From assembly GCA_027623845.1 (NCBI GenBank), contig JAQBUJ010000054.1, positions 1-10,769 on the forward strand: a DNA stretch of 10,769 nucleotides, read 5' to 3'. This stretch comes from Pseudomonadota bacterium (lineage in GTDB: Bacteria; Pseudomonadota; Alphaproteobacteria; Thalassobaculales; Thalassobaculaceae). The notes under the pieces were generated by a model, which worked only from the letters and a program-made list of their open reading frames with translations, was not told the origin of the DNA and did no database searches. The translations under genes and the position numbers were made by a program. Shown here in pieces: positions 1-7,538 of this stretch (positions are counted from its first letter, which is position 1; every line of letters starts with the position of its first letter).

Positions 1-1
1 G

Positions 2-1351
2 ACCTTGGACGAGGTCTTTACCGAAAAATCCCGCATTCGCCGGCGCAAGCACCTGACCGGCACCTTCGACGACGCCGCCATCACCGATCTGGGGCTACCC
101 GCCTTCGTGACGCTTGATGGGCCGGTCATGGTGGATGTCGAGATGCTCAATCTAGCGGACGGAAACGCTGAGGTTTCGGCGGTACTTGATCTGCGGGATA
201 CCGGCATGGCGATTCCGGCCCTGAAGTGGAGCAAGCCGGCAGGCGCCGCAGGACGGGTGCGGTTCTTGCTCGACATGCAGGCCGATCAGGCCCGAAGCCT
301 CTATTCCGCCAGCCTGCTAGCCGCCGATCTGGGCATCGATCTGGCGGCGGATTTCCAGCCTGACACCGGCGCATTGAAACGGGTCCGCATCAACCAGCTA
401 GTGCTTGGCGATAGCACGATGGCCGGGGTGATCAACGCCCGTCCCGAGGGCTTCTTTGAGGCGACTTTCTCGGGAGACCGACTAGACATCCGACGTTTTA
501 TCGAGGGCGAGGCGACCGAGTCCTCGGCCCCTACCCCCCCCATCTCGATCAATGCTCGTTTCAAGGAAATCCATATCGGCGCCTTACCGCCGATCACCGA
601 TACGATCCTGACCTTGCGTCATGACGGTCGTCTGTTGAACGATATCCAACTCACCGGCCATATCGGCGATGAACCGATCACCATCGGCTATGCCGTCGCC
701 GACGACGCGAAGCGATTCGAGATCCTTTCCGAGGACGCTGGCCGGGTGTTGCACGGCTTCGATATACTCGATTCGATCGAAGGAGGTCGTCTTGCCGTGG
801 CCGGCATCACCACCGGTCAGGGCGATAGCGAGCATACCGTCATCGATCTTTCAGTGCAGGAATTCGGACTGATCAACGCGCCGCTTCTGGCCCAGCTCTT
901 GAACGCTGCGTTTCTACCCGGGTTGGTCGATATCCTGGGCGGGCGGGGGATCCGCTTCGAGAGTCTGACCGCAAAGATCGACGTTACCAAGGAGCGCGCG
1001 GAGATCATCGACGCGCTTGCATTCGGCTCATCTTTGGGAATTTCCGCGAGCGGCGGCATCGACCGTCTCGCCAGGACCATCGATATGAACGGCATGCTCG
1101 TGCCGGCCTATGGATTGAGCCGGCTGATCGATCAGATTCCAATCCTCGGCCGCATTTTGACCGGCGGTGAAAAAGAAGGCCTGCTCGCCGCCGAATACTT
1201 GGTCCGCGGAAGCATCGATGGCCCCACCGTGACCGTCAATCCATTGACAGCCTTTGCCCCTGGCTTTCTACGCGCCCTGGTCAAGGCGACCAATCTGCCT
1301 GCAAGTCAGCCGCTTACGCCAGCTCACCAAATTCCAAAGCAAGACCGGTGA
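2..1351 (+). CDS. AsmA/YhdP-like envelope protein, C-terminal part (5' end outside window)
   Basis: This is the last ~449 residues of a larger protein; the frame is open to the left edge, so the real start is not visible. The fragment is rich in alternating beta-strand-like segments, as in AsmA/DUF3971 proteins. From about residue 288 it carries the C-terminal AsmA-like signature: a G-L-I-N-A-P segment, then a stretch with V-D-I-L-G-G-R-G, then I-P-I-L-G-R-I-L-T-G-G-E-K-E-G-L, and finally V-N-P-L-T-A-F-A-P-G-F-L-R near the end. That ending is characteristic of YhdP/TamB-related AsmA proteins, which are anchored in the inner membrane, span the periplasm and are linked to lipid transport to the outer membrane (known of the family). 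No transmembrane segment is visible here, as expected if the anchor is N-terminal. It converges on tyrS with 9 bases between the stop codons. Family assignment is good; the exact subgroup is inferred. Confidence 0.8.
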   Translation, partial: TLDEVFTEKSRIRRRKHLTGTFDDAAITDLGLPAFVTLDGPVMVDVEMLNLADGNAEVSAVLDLRDTGMAIPALKWSKPAGAAGRVRFLLDMQADQARSLYSASLLAADLGIDLAADFQPDTGALKRVRINQLVLGDSTMAGVINARPEGFFEATFSGDRLDIRRFIEGEATESSAPTPPISINARFKEIHIGALPPITDTILTLRHDGRLLNDIQLTGHIGDEPITIGYAVADDAKRFEILSEDAGRVLHGFDILDSIEGGRLAVAGITTGQGDSEHTVIDLSVQEFGLINAPLLAQLLNAAFLPGLVDILGGRGIRFESLTAKIDVTKERAEIIDALAFGSSLGISASGGIDRLARTIDMNGMLVPAYGLSRLIDQIPILGRILTGGEKEGLLAAEYLVRGSIDGPTVTVNPLTAFAPGFLRALVKATNLPASQPLTPAHQIPKQDR

Positions 1352-1360
1352 GACCGTTCC

Positions 1361-2614
1361 TCAGGCCACGCGCAACAAGGCGTGGCGCTTGCGGCCCGAG
1401 GACAGTTTGATCAGCCCATCGGCGCTAACGTCATCCTGGCCAAGCTTCAAACCCTCGTCCCGTACCGCCGTGTCGTTGACCCTGGCCCCATTGTTCTTGA
1501 TCAAGCGGCGGGCCTCACCGTTCGAGGATACCAACCCGGCCTGACGCAGCGCCTCGACAATCCATAGGCCGGCATCGAGATCCGCCTTGGCCACCGCGAC
1601 CGTTGGCAGGGCGTCGCCGAGCTTTCCTTCTTCGAAGGTCTGGCGCGCCGTCTCGGTCGCAGCCAACGCCGCCGCCGCGCCGTGGCACAGCCTTGTCGCC
1701 TCGTCGGCCAGGATCTTTTTCGCGTCATTCAGCTCGCTGCCCGGCAAACTCTCCAACCGCTTGATTTCATCCAGCGGTAGTTCGGTAAACAACCTGAGGA
1801 AGCGACCGACATCTCCATCCTCGGTGTTGCGCCAGAATTGCCAAAAATCATAGGCGCTCAGCCGATCGGCATTGAGCCAGATCGCCCCCTGAGCGGTCTT
1901 GCCCATCTTGGCGCCGGACGCGGTCGTCACCAACGGCGTGGTCAAGCCGAAAATCGTCTGCTGATCGACACGGCGGGCCAATTCCACACCATTGACGATG
2001 TTGCCCCATTGGTCCGAGCCGCCCATCTGCAACACGCATCCATAGCGCCGACGCAATTCCAGGAAATCATAGGCCTGGAGGATCATGTAGTTGAACTCAA
2101 GAAACGACAGCGGCTGTTGACGCTCCAACCGCAGCTTCACGCTGTCGAAGGACAACATCCGGTTAACCGAGAAATGCCGACCGTATTTGCGCAAGAACGG
2201 GATGTATTGCAGCCCGGAAAGCCACTCGTCATTGTCGCACATCACAGCGTCGCTCGGCCCGTCGCCGAACGAGAGGTAGTTTTCGAAAATCTTGCGAATA
2301 CCGGCCTTATTGTTCTCGATATCCTCGTCGCTGAGCAGTTTGCGCATGTCGTCCTTGCCGGACGGGTCGCCAACCTTGGTCGTGCCGCCGCCCATCAGGA
2401 CAATCGGCTTATGACCGGACTTCTGCAGATGCCGCAGCATCATGATCTGGACGAGGCTGCCGACATGCAGACTATCGGCGGTACAATCGAAGCCGATATA
2501 CGCGGTGACAGCCTTGTTGTTCATCATTGAATCAAGTTCGACGTCATCCGTCACTTGGTGGATGAAACCGCGATTATGCATCGTCGTCATGAACGACGAA
2601 GAGAAGCTGGACAT
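1361..2614 (-). CDS. tyrS: Tyrosyl-tRNA synthetase
   Basis: Charges tRNA-Tyr with tyrosine in the cytoplasm. The 417-aa product has the usual length of the bacterial TyrRS group. Visible class I features are the HIGH-type motif as H-V-G-S at residues 50-53, the tyrosine-site region Y-M-I-L-Q-A-Y-D-F at 166-174, Q-M-G-G-S-D-Q-W-G-N at 186-195, and the KMSKS-type motif as K-M-G-K-T at 236-240. The last ~65 residues form an S4-like RNA-binding domain (G-E-A-R-R-L-I-K-N-N-G-A-R-V-N). The ATG at 2614 was chosen although the frame extends 17 codons upstream: the protein then starts M-S-S-F like its alphaproteobacterial relatives, and a GAGG lies 9 bases before it. The gene is divergent from anmK across 128 bases and its 3' end nearly touches the AsmA-like gene. 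Nothing looks truncated or shifted. Confidence 0.97.
   Translation of the reverse strand: MSSFSSSFMTTMHNRGFIHQVTDDVELDSMMNNKAVTAYIGFDCTADSLHVGSLVQIMMLRHLQKSGHKPIVLMGGGTTKVGDPSGKDDMRKLLSDEDIENNKAGIRKIFENYLSFGDGPSDAVMCDNDEWLSGLQYIPFLRKYGRHFSVNRMLSFDSVKLRLERQQPLSFLEFNYMILQAYDFLELRRRYGCVLQMGGSDQWGNIVNGVELARRVDQQTIFGLTTPLVTTASGAKMGKTAQGAIWLNADRLSAYDFWQFWRNTEDGDVGRFLRLFTELPLDEIKRLESLPGSELNDAKKILADEATRLCHGAAAALAATETARQTFEEGKLGDALPTVAVAKADLDAGLWIVEALRQAGLVSSNGEARRLIKNNGARVNDTAVRDEGLKLGQDDVSADGLIKLSSGRKRHALLRVA
1365..1386. terminator. Hairpin at the tyrS 3' end, possible bidirectional terminator or pause
   Basis: A perfect 7-base inverted repeat (GCCACGC / GCGTGGC, 8-base loop) covers the last codons of tyrS and begins 14 bases after the AsmA-like stop codon. 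Neither strand has a T-run after the stem, so it is not a standard Rho-independent terminator. Its place in the convergent junction suggests an RNA 3'-end structure. The role is inferred. Confidence 0.3.
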
Positions 2615-2742
2615 GGCCTGGTGCCTCGCGTTTACCGGAAATTCGGGACGGCGGATGTAACACACCAGCCCTCAAGCCTCAACAACACCGCGTTTCAAGG
2701 ACTTGATGTTGACGCTGTATACGACGGCCTCTATCAAACCCC
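2615..2742. promoter_or_regulatory. Divergent tyrS-anmK control region; candidate anmK promoter at 2709-2737
   Basis: This 128-base gap must hold the promoters of both genes. Toward anmK, TTGACG (2709-2714) and TATCAA (2732-2737) are separated by 17 bases and match sigma70-type -35/-10 boxes reasonably well. The expected transcription start would fall at about 2743-2744, on the anmK start codon itself, which would give a leaderless message. For tyrS only weak boxes are visible on the minus strand (for example TTGAGG, 16 bases, TTACAT). No T-box or riboswitch was recognised. Confidence 0.35.
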
Positions 2743-3831
2743 ATGGTGAAAAAAGCATGGACCGCGATCGGGTTGATGAGCGGCACCTCGATGGACGGTG
2801 TCGATGCGGCGCTGATCACCACCGACGGCGAGGCGATGCTGGAGCCGGGCCTGCATTTGACCACGCCATACGATTCCGCTTTTCGTGACCGACTGCGCGA
2901 CCTGATCGCGGACCCATGCGATGTCGCCTCAGTTGAGCAAGAACTCACGGCTTTTCACGCGCGCGCGGTCTCGGCGCTGCTGCGGGCCGCGGACATTAGC
3001 CCGACAGAGGTGGATGTCATCGGCTTTCACGGCCACACGGTCCTGCACAAACCCGAGGAGGCGAGAACCTGGCAGATCGGCGACGGGGCGAAGCTGGCAC
3101 GGGATACCGGCATCGATGTGGTCTATGACCTGCGCAGCGCCGATGTCGCGGCCGGCGGTCAGGGGGCGCCGCTGGCCCCAGTTTTTCATCGGGCGCTTGC
3201 AGCCAAAATGCCGCGACCGCTTGCGGTGCTGAACATCGGCGGGGTCGCCAATGTTACCTGGATCGGCGACGGCGAGGACGCCTTGATCGGCTACGATACC
3301 GGGCCCGGCAATGCGTTGCTCGACGATTGGATCAGGCGTCACACCGGTAACCCGTTCGACCGCGATGGCGCGCTTGGCGCTGCTGGGCGCTCGCACCCGC
3401 TCAAGCTCGCCAAGTTGATGACCCATCCTTATTTCAACGAGAAACCGCCAAAGTCTTTGGATCGCGACGCTTTCGCGGCCATTGCGGTGGATGTCTTGCG
3501 GGATCTGTCGGTTGAAGATGGTGCGGCGCTGCTGACCGCCTTCACCGTTGAAACCATTTCCCAAGCGGCCATACACATGCCGTTGCAGCCGCGACAATGG
3601 ATCGTCGTCGGTGGTGGCCGGCACAATCAGGCGCTGATGGACGGACTGCGCGCCCGGATCGACGCGGAGATCACCTCCGGCGACGCCATCGGCTGGTCCG
3701 GCGACGCCGTCGAGGCGCAGGCCTTTGGTTACATGGCCGTCCGCTCGCGCCTTGGTCTTCCGATAAGTTATCCCGGAACCACCGGTACGCCGCGCCCGAT
3801 GAGCGGTGGCGTGCTCGCGCAAAAGCCTTGA
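2743..3831 (+). CDS. anmK: Anhydro-N-acetylmuramic acid kinase
   Basis: Phosphorylates 1,6-anhydro-MurNAc, opening the anhydro ring to give MurNAc-6-phosphate, a cytoplasmic step of peptidoglycan recycling. The 362-aa length is normal for the family. Motifs seen are the ATP-site G-L-M-S-G-T-S-M-D-G-V-D at residues 10-21, G-F-H-G-H-T-V at 94-100, N-I-G-G-V-A-N-V-T at 164-172, D-T-G-P-G-N at 185-190 (this Asp corresponds to the catalytic base of characterised AnmK enzymes), and V-V-G-G-G-R-H-N at 288-295. No Shine-Dalgarno is visible before the ATG at 2743; a GTG is the next codon. Position next to and divergent from tyrS is common in alphaproteobacteria. No other recycling gene (nagZ, murQ, amgK, murU) is in the window. 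Function is secure; the exact start is slightly less so. Confidence 0.96.
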   Translation: MVKKAWTAIGLMSGTSMDGVDAALITTDGEAMLEPGLHLTTPYDSAFRDRLRDLIADPCDVASVEQELTAFHARAVSALLRAADISPTEVDVIGFHGHTVLHKPEEARTWQIGDGAKLARDTGIDVVYDLRSADVAAGGQGAPLAPVFHRALAAKMPRPLAVLNIGGVANVTWIGDGEDALIGYDTGPGNALLDDWIRRHTGNPFDRDGALGAAGRSHPLKLAKLMTHPYFNEKPPKSLDRDAFAAIAVDVLRDLSVEDGAALLTAFTVETISQAAIHMPLQPRQWIVVGGGRHNQALMDGLRARIDAEITSGDAIGWSGDAVEAQAFGYMAVRSRLGLPISYPGTTGTPRPMSGGVLAQKP

Positions 3832-3931
3832 AACGGCTCCGGCCCAGGCGCATTGCGCCCACCCTTCAAGCCCGGTAGTTTTCCGGCGACACAAAACGCT
3901 CGGCTGTGGATGCCATCCCGGAGGAACAAAG
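3832..3931. other. anmK to acyl-CoA synthetase spacer with small GC hairpin
   Basis: The 100-base spacer holds a compact palindrome at 3847-3859 (GGCGC, 3-base loop, GCGCC) 15 bases after the anmK stop. No T-run follows directly; the nearest is four Ts about 20 bases on, so it is only a weak terminator candidate. GGAGG at 3920-3924, 7 bases before the ATG at 3932, is a strong ribosome binding site and decides the start of the next gene. No clear promoter was seen. Confidence 0.4.
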
Positions 3932-5557
3932 ATGACCGGCCACCCTTTCGAGACCGATCTCGACAAGAACGCCGCCAATTATGTACCGCTCTCGCCGCTT
4001 TCCTTCCTGGCGCGAACCGCAGCGGTGTTCCCGACCCGCACCTCGGTCATTCACGGCGATCAGCGCTTCACCTGGTCACAAACTCAAGCCCGCTGTCACC
4101 GGCTGGCCTCGGCGTTGGCTAAACACGGGATCGGCAAAGGCGACACGGTTTCGGTGATGGCGCCGAACGTACCGCCATCCTTCGAAGCGACCTTCGGCGT
4201 TCCGATGACCGGTGCGGTGCTGAATGCGCTCAACACCCGTCTAGATGCCGCGACCGTGGCCTTTATCCTGAACCATGGCGAGGCAAAAGTACTGATCACC
4301 GATACCGAGTTCGCGCCAGTGGTGAAACAGGCCTTGGCCGAAATCGGTCGCGACATCCTGGTCATCGACTATGACGACCCGACGACGCCAGGCGGCGCGC
4401 GGTTAGGCGCCATCGAATATGAAGATTTTCTGGCCACCGGGGATGCCGATTTCGTCGCCATTCCGCCAAAATCCGAATGGGATGCGCTGGCGCTCAACTA
4501 CACGTCGGGAACCACCGGAAACCCCAAGGGCGTGGTCTATCATCACCGCGGCGCCTATCTGAACGCCATCGGCAACAGTCTGGTCTGGGGCATGAAAAAG
4601 CACCCGACCTATCTGTGGACCTTGCCGATGTTCCACTGTAACGGCTGGTGCTTCCCCTGGACCATCACCATGCTCGGCGGCACCCATGTCTGTCTGCGAC
4701 GGGTTGAGGCCAAGCCGATCTACGATGCCATCGCCGACCACAAAGTAAGCCATATGTGCGGCGCGCCGGTGGTCATGAACATGCTGGTGAATGCGCCGAC
4801 CGAGGCGACACGAACATGGGATCACCCGTTGGCCATGATGACCGCTGGCGCCGCCCCGCCTGCCGTGATCATCGAGGGTATGGAAGCCAAAGGCGTCGCG
4901 ATCACCCATGTCTACGGCCTGACCGAGGTTTATGGCCCGGTGACGGTTTGCGAATGGCACGACGAATGGAACGACCTGCCCACTGGCGACCAAGCGGAAC
5001 TGAAATCCCGCCAAGGGGTGCGCTATCCGGTCCTAGAAGGCCTGATGATCGCCGATCCGGAGACGATGCAGCCGGTGCCCGCCGATGGCGAGACCATGGG
5101 TGAGGTGATGATGCGCGGCAATGTCGTGATGAAGGGTTACCTGAAGAACCAAACGGCGACCGAGGAGGCTTTCAAGGGCGGTTGGTTCCGCACCGGCGAC
5201 CTCGGCGTGACGCATCCATCCGGTTATATCGAGCTGCGGGACCGCTCCAAGGACATCATCATTTCCGGCGGCGAGAACATCAGCACCATCGAGGTGGAAG
5301 GTGTGCTGTTCCGCCACCCCAGCGTCCTGGAGGCGGCGGTGGTCGCCCGCCCGGACGTGAAATGGGGCGAAACACCGTGCGCCTTCGTGACCCTGAAGCC
5401 CGGCGCCGAGGCCAGCGAAGCTGAACTGATCAGCTACTGCCGGGCCAATCTGGCGCATTTCAAGGCGCCGAAGACAGTGGTGTTCGGTGAGTTGCCGAAG
5501 ACCTCCACCGGCAAGGTGCAAAAATTCACCCTCAGGGATCAGGCCAGGGCGCTTTAG
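3932..5557 (+). CDS. Acyl-CoA synthetase (AMP-forming, medium/short-chain-like)
   Basis: An acid:CoA ligase that activates a carboxylic acid through an acyl-adenylate. The 541-aa protein shows the superfamily motifs in order: the P-loop Y-T-S-G-T-T-G-N-P-K-G at residues 190-200, M-F-H-C-N-G-W-C at 233-240, H-V-Y-G-L-T-E at 326-332, G-W-F-R-T-G-D-L-G at 417-425, the hinge D-R-S-K-D-I-I-I-S-G-G-E-N at 437-449, and P-K-T-S-T-G-K ending at the catalytic Lys528. Overall it resembles the ~545-aa bacterial acyl-CoA synthetases related to the plant AAE acetate/butyrate ligases, so a short- or medium-chain acid is likely but cannot be fixed from sequence. The ATG at 3932 was chosen over a 42-codon in-frame extension because GGAGG lies 7 bases upstream and M-T-G-H-P-F fits the family N-terminus. 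It stands alone and converges on dgoA. Confidence 0.92.
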   Translation: MTGHPFETDLDKNAANYVPLSPLSFLARTAAVFPTRTSVIHGDQRFTWSQTQARCHRLASALAKHGIGKGDTVSVMAPNVPPSFEATFGVPMTGAVLNALNTRLDAATVAFILNHGEAKVLITDTEFAPVVKQALAEIGRDILVIDYDDPTTPGGARLGAIEYEDFLATGDADFVAIPPKSEWDALALNYTSGTTGNPKGVVYHHRGAYLNAIGNSLVWGMKKHPTYLWTLPMFHCNGWCFPWTITMLGGTHVCLRRVEAKPIYDAIADHKVSHMCGAPVVMNMLVNAPTEATRTWDHPLAMMTAGAAPPAVIIEGMEAKGVAITHVYGLTEVYGPVTVCEWHDEWNDLPTGDQAELKSRQGVRYPVLEGLMIADPETMQPVPADGETMGEVMMRGNVVMKGYLKNQTATEEAFKGGWFRTGDLGVTHPSGYIELRDRSKDIIISGGENISTIEVEGVLFRHPSVLEAAVVARPDVKWGETPCAFVTLKPGAEASEAELISYCRANLAHFKAPKTVVFGELPKTSTGKVQKFTLRDQARAL

Positions 5558-5584
5558 GGACTGGGGCCATCAATTCGGGGGCGA

Positions 5585-6202
5585 TCAATCCAACGCGGCG
5601 ATGAATCCGCGGGCATTTTCGCCGACCTCAGTCGCCGTCATTCCCGGCTTGTACAGGGCCGAGCCAAGGCCGAAACCGGTGGCGCCGGCGCTGAAATACC
5701 CCGCCATCTTCTCCGGCGTAATCCCGCCCACCGGCAGCACCGCAACCTGTTTCGGCAGCACCGCCCGCATCGCTTTGAGCACCGACGGCGGACTCGCCTC
5801 GGCTGGGAACAATTTCAGGGCGTCGGCGCCCGCATCCAGCATGGCGAAAGCCTCGGTCGGAGTGGCGAAGCCGGGCACCGCGAACAGTCCCCGCGATTTC
5901 GCCGCGCGGACCACGTCGCCACCGGCATGCGGCATAACGATCAGACGACCACCGGCCTCAGCCACGCCTTGCACCAAGGCTGGGTCGAGCACGGTCCCCG
6001 CGCCGATCAGCGCATCGGCACCGAATGCCTCGGACAGTCGGCGAATACTCTCCAAGGGGTCGGGCGAATTCAGCGGCACCTCAATGATCTTGAAGCCGGC
6101 CTCTATCAAAGCCGCGCCGATACCCTCGACTTCGTTCGGCTTGACGCCGCGCAGAATGGCGACCAACGGACAGGCATCGAGCCAGGCGTTTAACGCGGTC
6201 AT
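5585..6202 (-). CDS. dgoA: 2-dehydro-3-deoxy-6-phosphogalactonate aldolase (KDPG/KDPGal aldolase family)
   Basis: Cleaves 2-keto-3-deoxy-6-phosphogalactonate to pyruvate and D-glyceraldehyde 3-phosphate, the last step of the De Ley-Doudoroff pathway. The 205-aa length is typical of this class I TIM-barrel aldolase. Seen in the sequence: I-L-R-G-V at residues 16-20, E41 in I-I-E-V-P-L-N-S (the P-L-N-S-P-D form is typical of DgoA rather than Eda), G-A-G-T-V at 67-71, V-P-G-F-A-T-P-T-E at 109-117, the Schiff-base lysine K130 in L-K-L-F-P-A-E, and P-V-G-G-I at 157-161. Its ATG overlaps the dgoK stop by one base (TGATG), so the two are surely cotranscribed and translationally coupled. A KDPG (Eda-like) specificity is less likely given the dgoK partner. 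Confidence 0.93.
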   Translation of the reverse strand: MTALNAWLDACPLVAILRGVKPNEVEGIGAALIEAGFKIIEVPLNSPDPLESIRRLSEAFGADALIGAGTVLDPALVQGVAEAGGRLIVMPHAGGDVVRAAKSRGLFAVPGFATPTEAFAMLDAGADALKLFPAEASPPSVLKAMRAVLPKQVAVLPVGGITPEKMAGYFSAGATGFGLGSALYKPGMTATEVGENARGFIAALD

Positions 6203-7143
6203 CAGGACTCTCCATCGATAAGCGCACGGGCAAGCCGCAGATGCCCAACCGCCGCTACATCAGCCGGTAAAACACGGCAATCGCGACCGAGATGCGCCAA
6301 GGCCGTGGCATAAAGTTCAACCAAACGTCCCGCGCCAATCAGGCAAATCGTTCCGGCCGTGCCGCCCTCGCTTTCGACATCAGCATTTTCCGCCCCAAGC
6401 GCGGCGTCGAGTTCATGGCCGATCATCAGGCCCGAGAGATAAGCGCCGGCTGTCCCGTCGTCGAGTTCGCCGAACAATCCCTTGGCCCGGACCCCGAACA
6501 AATGGCCGAGCAACCCACCGGGCGCGCGGCCCCGCGCCAATCCGTCGAGAAACGCTGGTTCGTCCCAGGCCTCGGCGTCGATCATCCGGCCAAGGATGGT
6601 GTGGCCACGCACCGCCTCGAATACCTCGCCAGTCATGTGGGTGGAGAAGCCAAGCACCTGGCCACCCCGGACCCGCGCCCATTTGCTGTGCGTGCCCGGC
6701 AGACAGACCAAGGCTGGTGCATCGCCAATAGCCTCCTGGGCGCCGAGGATCTGTACCTCCTCGCCGCGCATCACGTCGGGCGTGCCGTCGCTATCGCGGT
6801 GCGAAAGTCCCGGCGCGATCCAGATCCGCCGGCCACGCGCGAGATCCACCGGCAGCATCGCCGCCGCCAAGCCGGCGATATCGGCGGGGCACGCCAGATA
6901 CGGCGCTTCACACCAGCCCTGGCGACTGCCGATCATGCCGGAGAGCACCACCGGCGCCCCGGTGGCCGCATCGAGCCAGTCACCGACGCTATCCTCGAAG
7001 GCCGCCTCGAAGCCTGCCGCCTCGACCGTCATAATGCCGCGCGGCGTCTCGCGGCGCTCCAGCACCGTGCCATCACCGCCAAGGCGATAGGCCCGCAAGC
7101 TGCTGGTTCCCCAGTCGCAACCGATCGCCATTGTCTGAGTCAT
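6202..7143 (-). CDS. dgoK: 2-dehydro-3-deoxygalactonokinase
   Basis: Phosphorylates 2-keto-3-deoxygalactonate at C6 using ATP and feeds DgoA, the next gene. The 313-aa product fits the DgoK family. Seen: the N-terminal phosphate-binding loop G-C-D-W-G-T-S-S-L-R-A-Y at residues 8-19, G-M-I-G-S-R-Q-G-W at 69-77, P-D-V-M-R-G-E-E-V-Q at 122-131, the family-typical L-P-G-T-H-S-K-W at 148-155, and L-I-G-A-G-R-L-V-E at 268-276 near the C-terminus. The ATG at 7143 was chosen; one codon earlier is a TTG, and a further ATG five codons into the protein lacks any ribosome binding site. An AGG about 10 bases upstream of 7143 is a weak site. It is the first gene of a dgoK-dgoA operon divergent from the FAH-family genes. 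No galactonate dehydratase or dehydrogenase accompanies it in the window. Confidence 0.93.
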   Translation of the reverse strand: MTQTMAIGCDWGTSSLRAYRLGGDGTVLERRETPRGIMTVEAAGFEAAFEDSVGDWLDAATGAPVVLSGMIGSRQGWCEAPYLACPADIAGLAAAMLPVDLARGRRIWIAPGLSHRDSDGTPDVMRGEEVQILGAQEAIGDAPALVCLPGTHSKWARVRGGQVLGFSTHMTGEVFEAVRGHTILGRMIDAEAWDEPAFLDGLARGRAPGGLLGHLFGVRAKGLFGELDDGTAGAYLSGLMIGHELDAALGAENADVESEGGTAGTICLIGAGRLVELYATALAHLGRDCRVLPADVAAVGHLRLARALIDGES

Positions 7144-7183
7144 CAAAGCGCGCCTAAGTCAGTTCCGGGCCGACCGGGACAAT

Positions 7184-7259
7184 CCGCTTGCCGGTATTTT
7201 TCCCGTCCTGCAACCGGGAGCGCCCAAAGGGCCACCTGTTGATTGGTATTGGCAAGCGG
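7184..7259. repeat. Widely spaced perfect 9-base inverted repeat, possible operator pair
   Basis: CCGCTTGCC at 7184-7192 and its exact complement GGCAAGCGG at 7251-7259 are separated by 58 bases, near the dgoK end of the divergent region. Each arm is also flanked by GGTATT (7193-7198 after the left arm, 7245-7250 before the right arm). The layout could be two binding sites for one regulator. A chance match is possible at this GC content. Confidence 0.35.
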
Positions 7260-7430
7260 CATGGCGGGCTTTCCAGGTGGTTGAGACGAAACGATCCGCA
7301 GGATGCGCGGACCCGTGTTCCGGATCAAGGCCAAGTGATGCGGTCGGAGTCGGTCGTTCTTTTTAGTGTGAGGGAGGCACGTGACTGCGCCGTCGCGGCC
7401 AGCTCAACACTGCTCAAGGCTCCGGCCCGC

Positions 7431-7459
7431 TTGACACTCTGGCGCGGCGTCGCGATGCT
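7431..7459 (+). promoter_or_regulatory. Candidate promoter for the FAH-family operon
   Basis: TTGACA at 7431-7436 is a perfect sigma70 -35 box. At 17 bases spacing lies GATGCT (7454-7459), a weak -10 that keeps only the A2, T3 and T6 positions. It would give a leader of about 75 bases before the ATG at 7539. An alternative is the AT-rich stretch around 7506-7515. Prediction only. Confidence 0.3.
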
Positions 7460-7538
7460 GCCGGCTCAAAGGCGGCGAGCATCAAATTCATACTCCCGCT
7501 GTGCCAATAATATACGAGATCCGTGGAAGGACGACGCC

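Larger units (their letters stand above)
7144..7538. promoter_or_regulatory. Divergent control region between dgoKA and the two FAH-family genes
   Basis: About 395 bases without a convincing gene lie between two divergent catabolic operons. The region includes a well-separated inverted repeat (7184-7192 with 7251-7259), a small palindrome GCCC-AAA-GGGC at 7222-7232, a TTGACA box at 7431-7436, and an AT-rich patch at 7506-7515 shortly before the plus-strand operon. The plus-strand reading frame stays open through much of it, but with no family resemblance or good start. It is probably the promoter and operator region for both operons; which regulator binds cannot be said. Confidence 0.45.

Noticed and set aside
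1838..2530. Plus-strand open frame of 230 codons opposite tyrS
   Set aside because: Antisense shadow; the tyrS motifs and S4 domain on the other strand explain the region.
3806..3931. 42-codon extension of the acyl-CoA synthetase overlapping the end of anmK
   Set aside because: The start at 3932 has GGAGG at ideal spacing and fits the family; the extension has no similarity to it.
2929..3978. Long minus-strand open frame opposite anmK
   Set aside because: It mirrors the coding strand of a clear anmK gene, has biased composition and no recognisable domain; such antisense frames are common in GC-rich DNA.
6292..7242. Long plus-strand open frame opposite dgoK
   Set aside because: Antisense to a well-supported dgoK, arginine- and proline-rich, with no family resemblance.
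7188..7538. 117-codon N-terminal extension of the 281-aa FAH protein
   Set aside because: The extension shows no domain, while the ATG at 7539 has a good ribosome site and matches the family's M-K-L-L-R-Y-G start.
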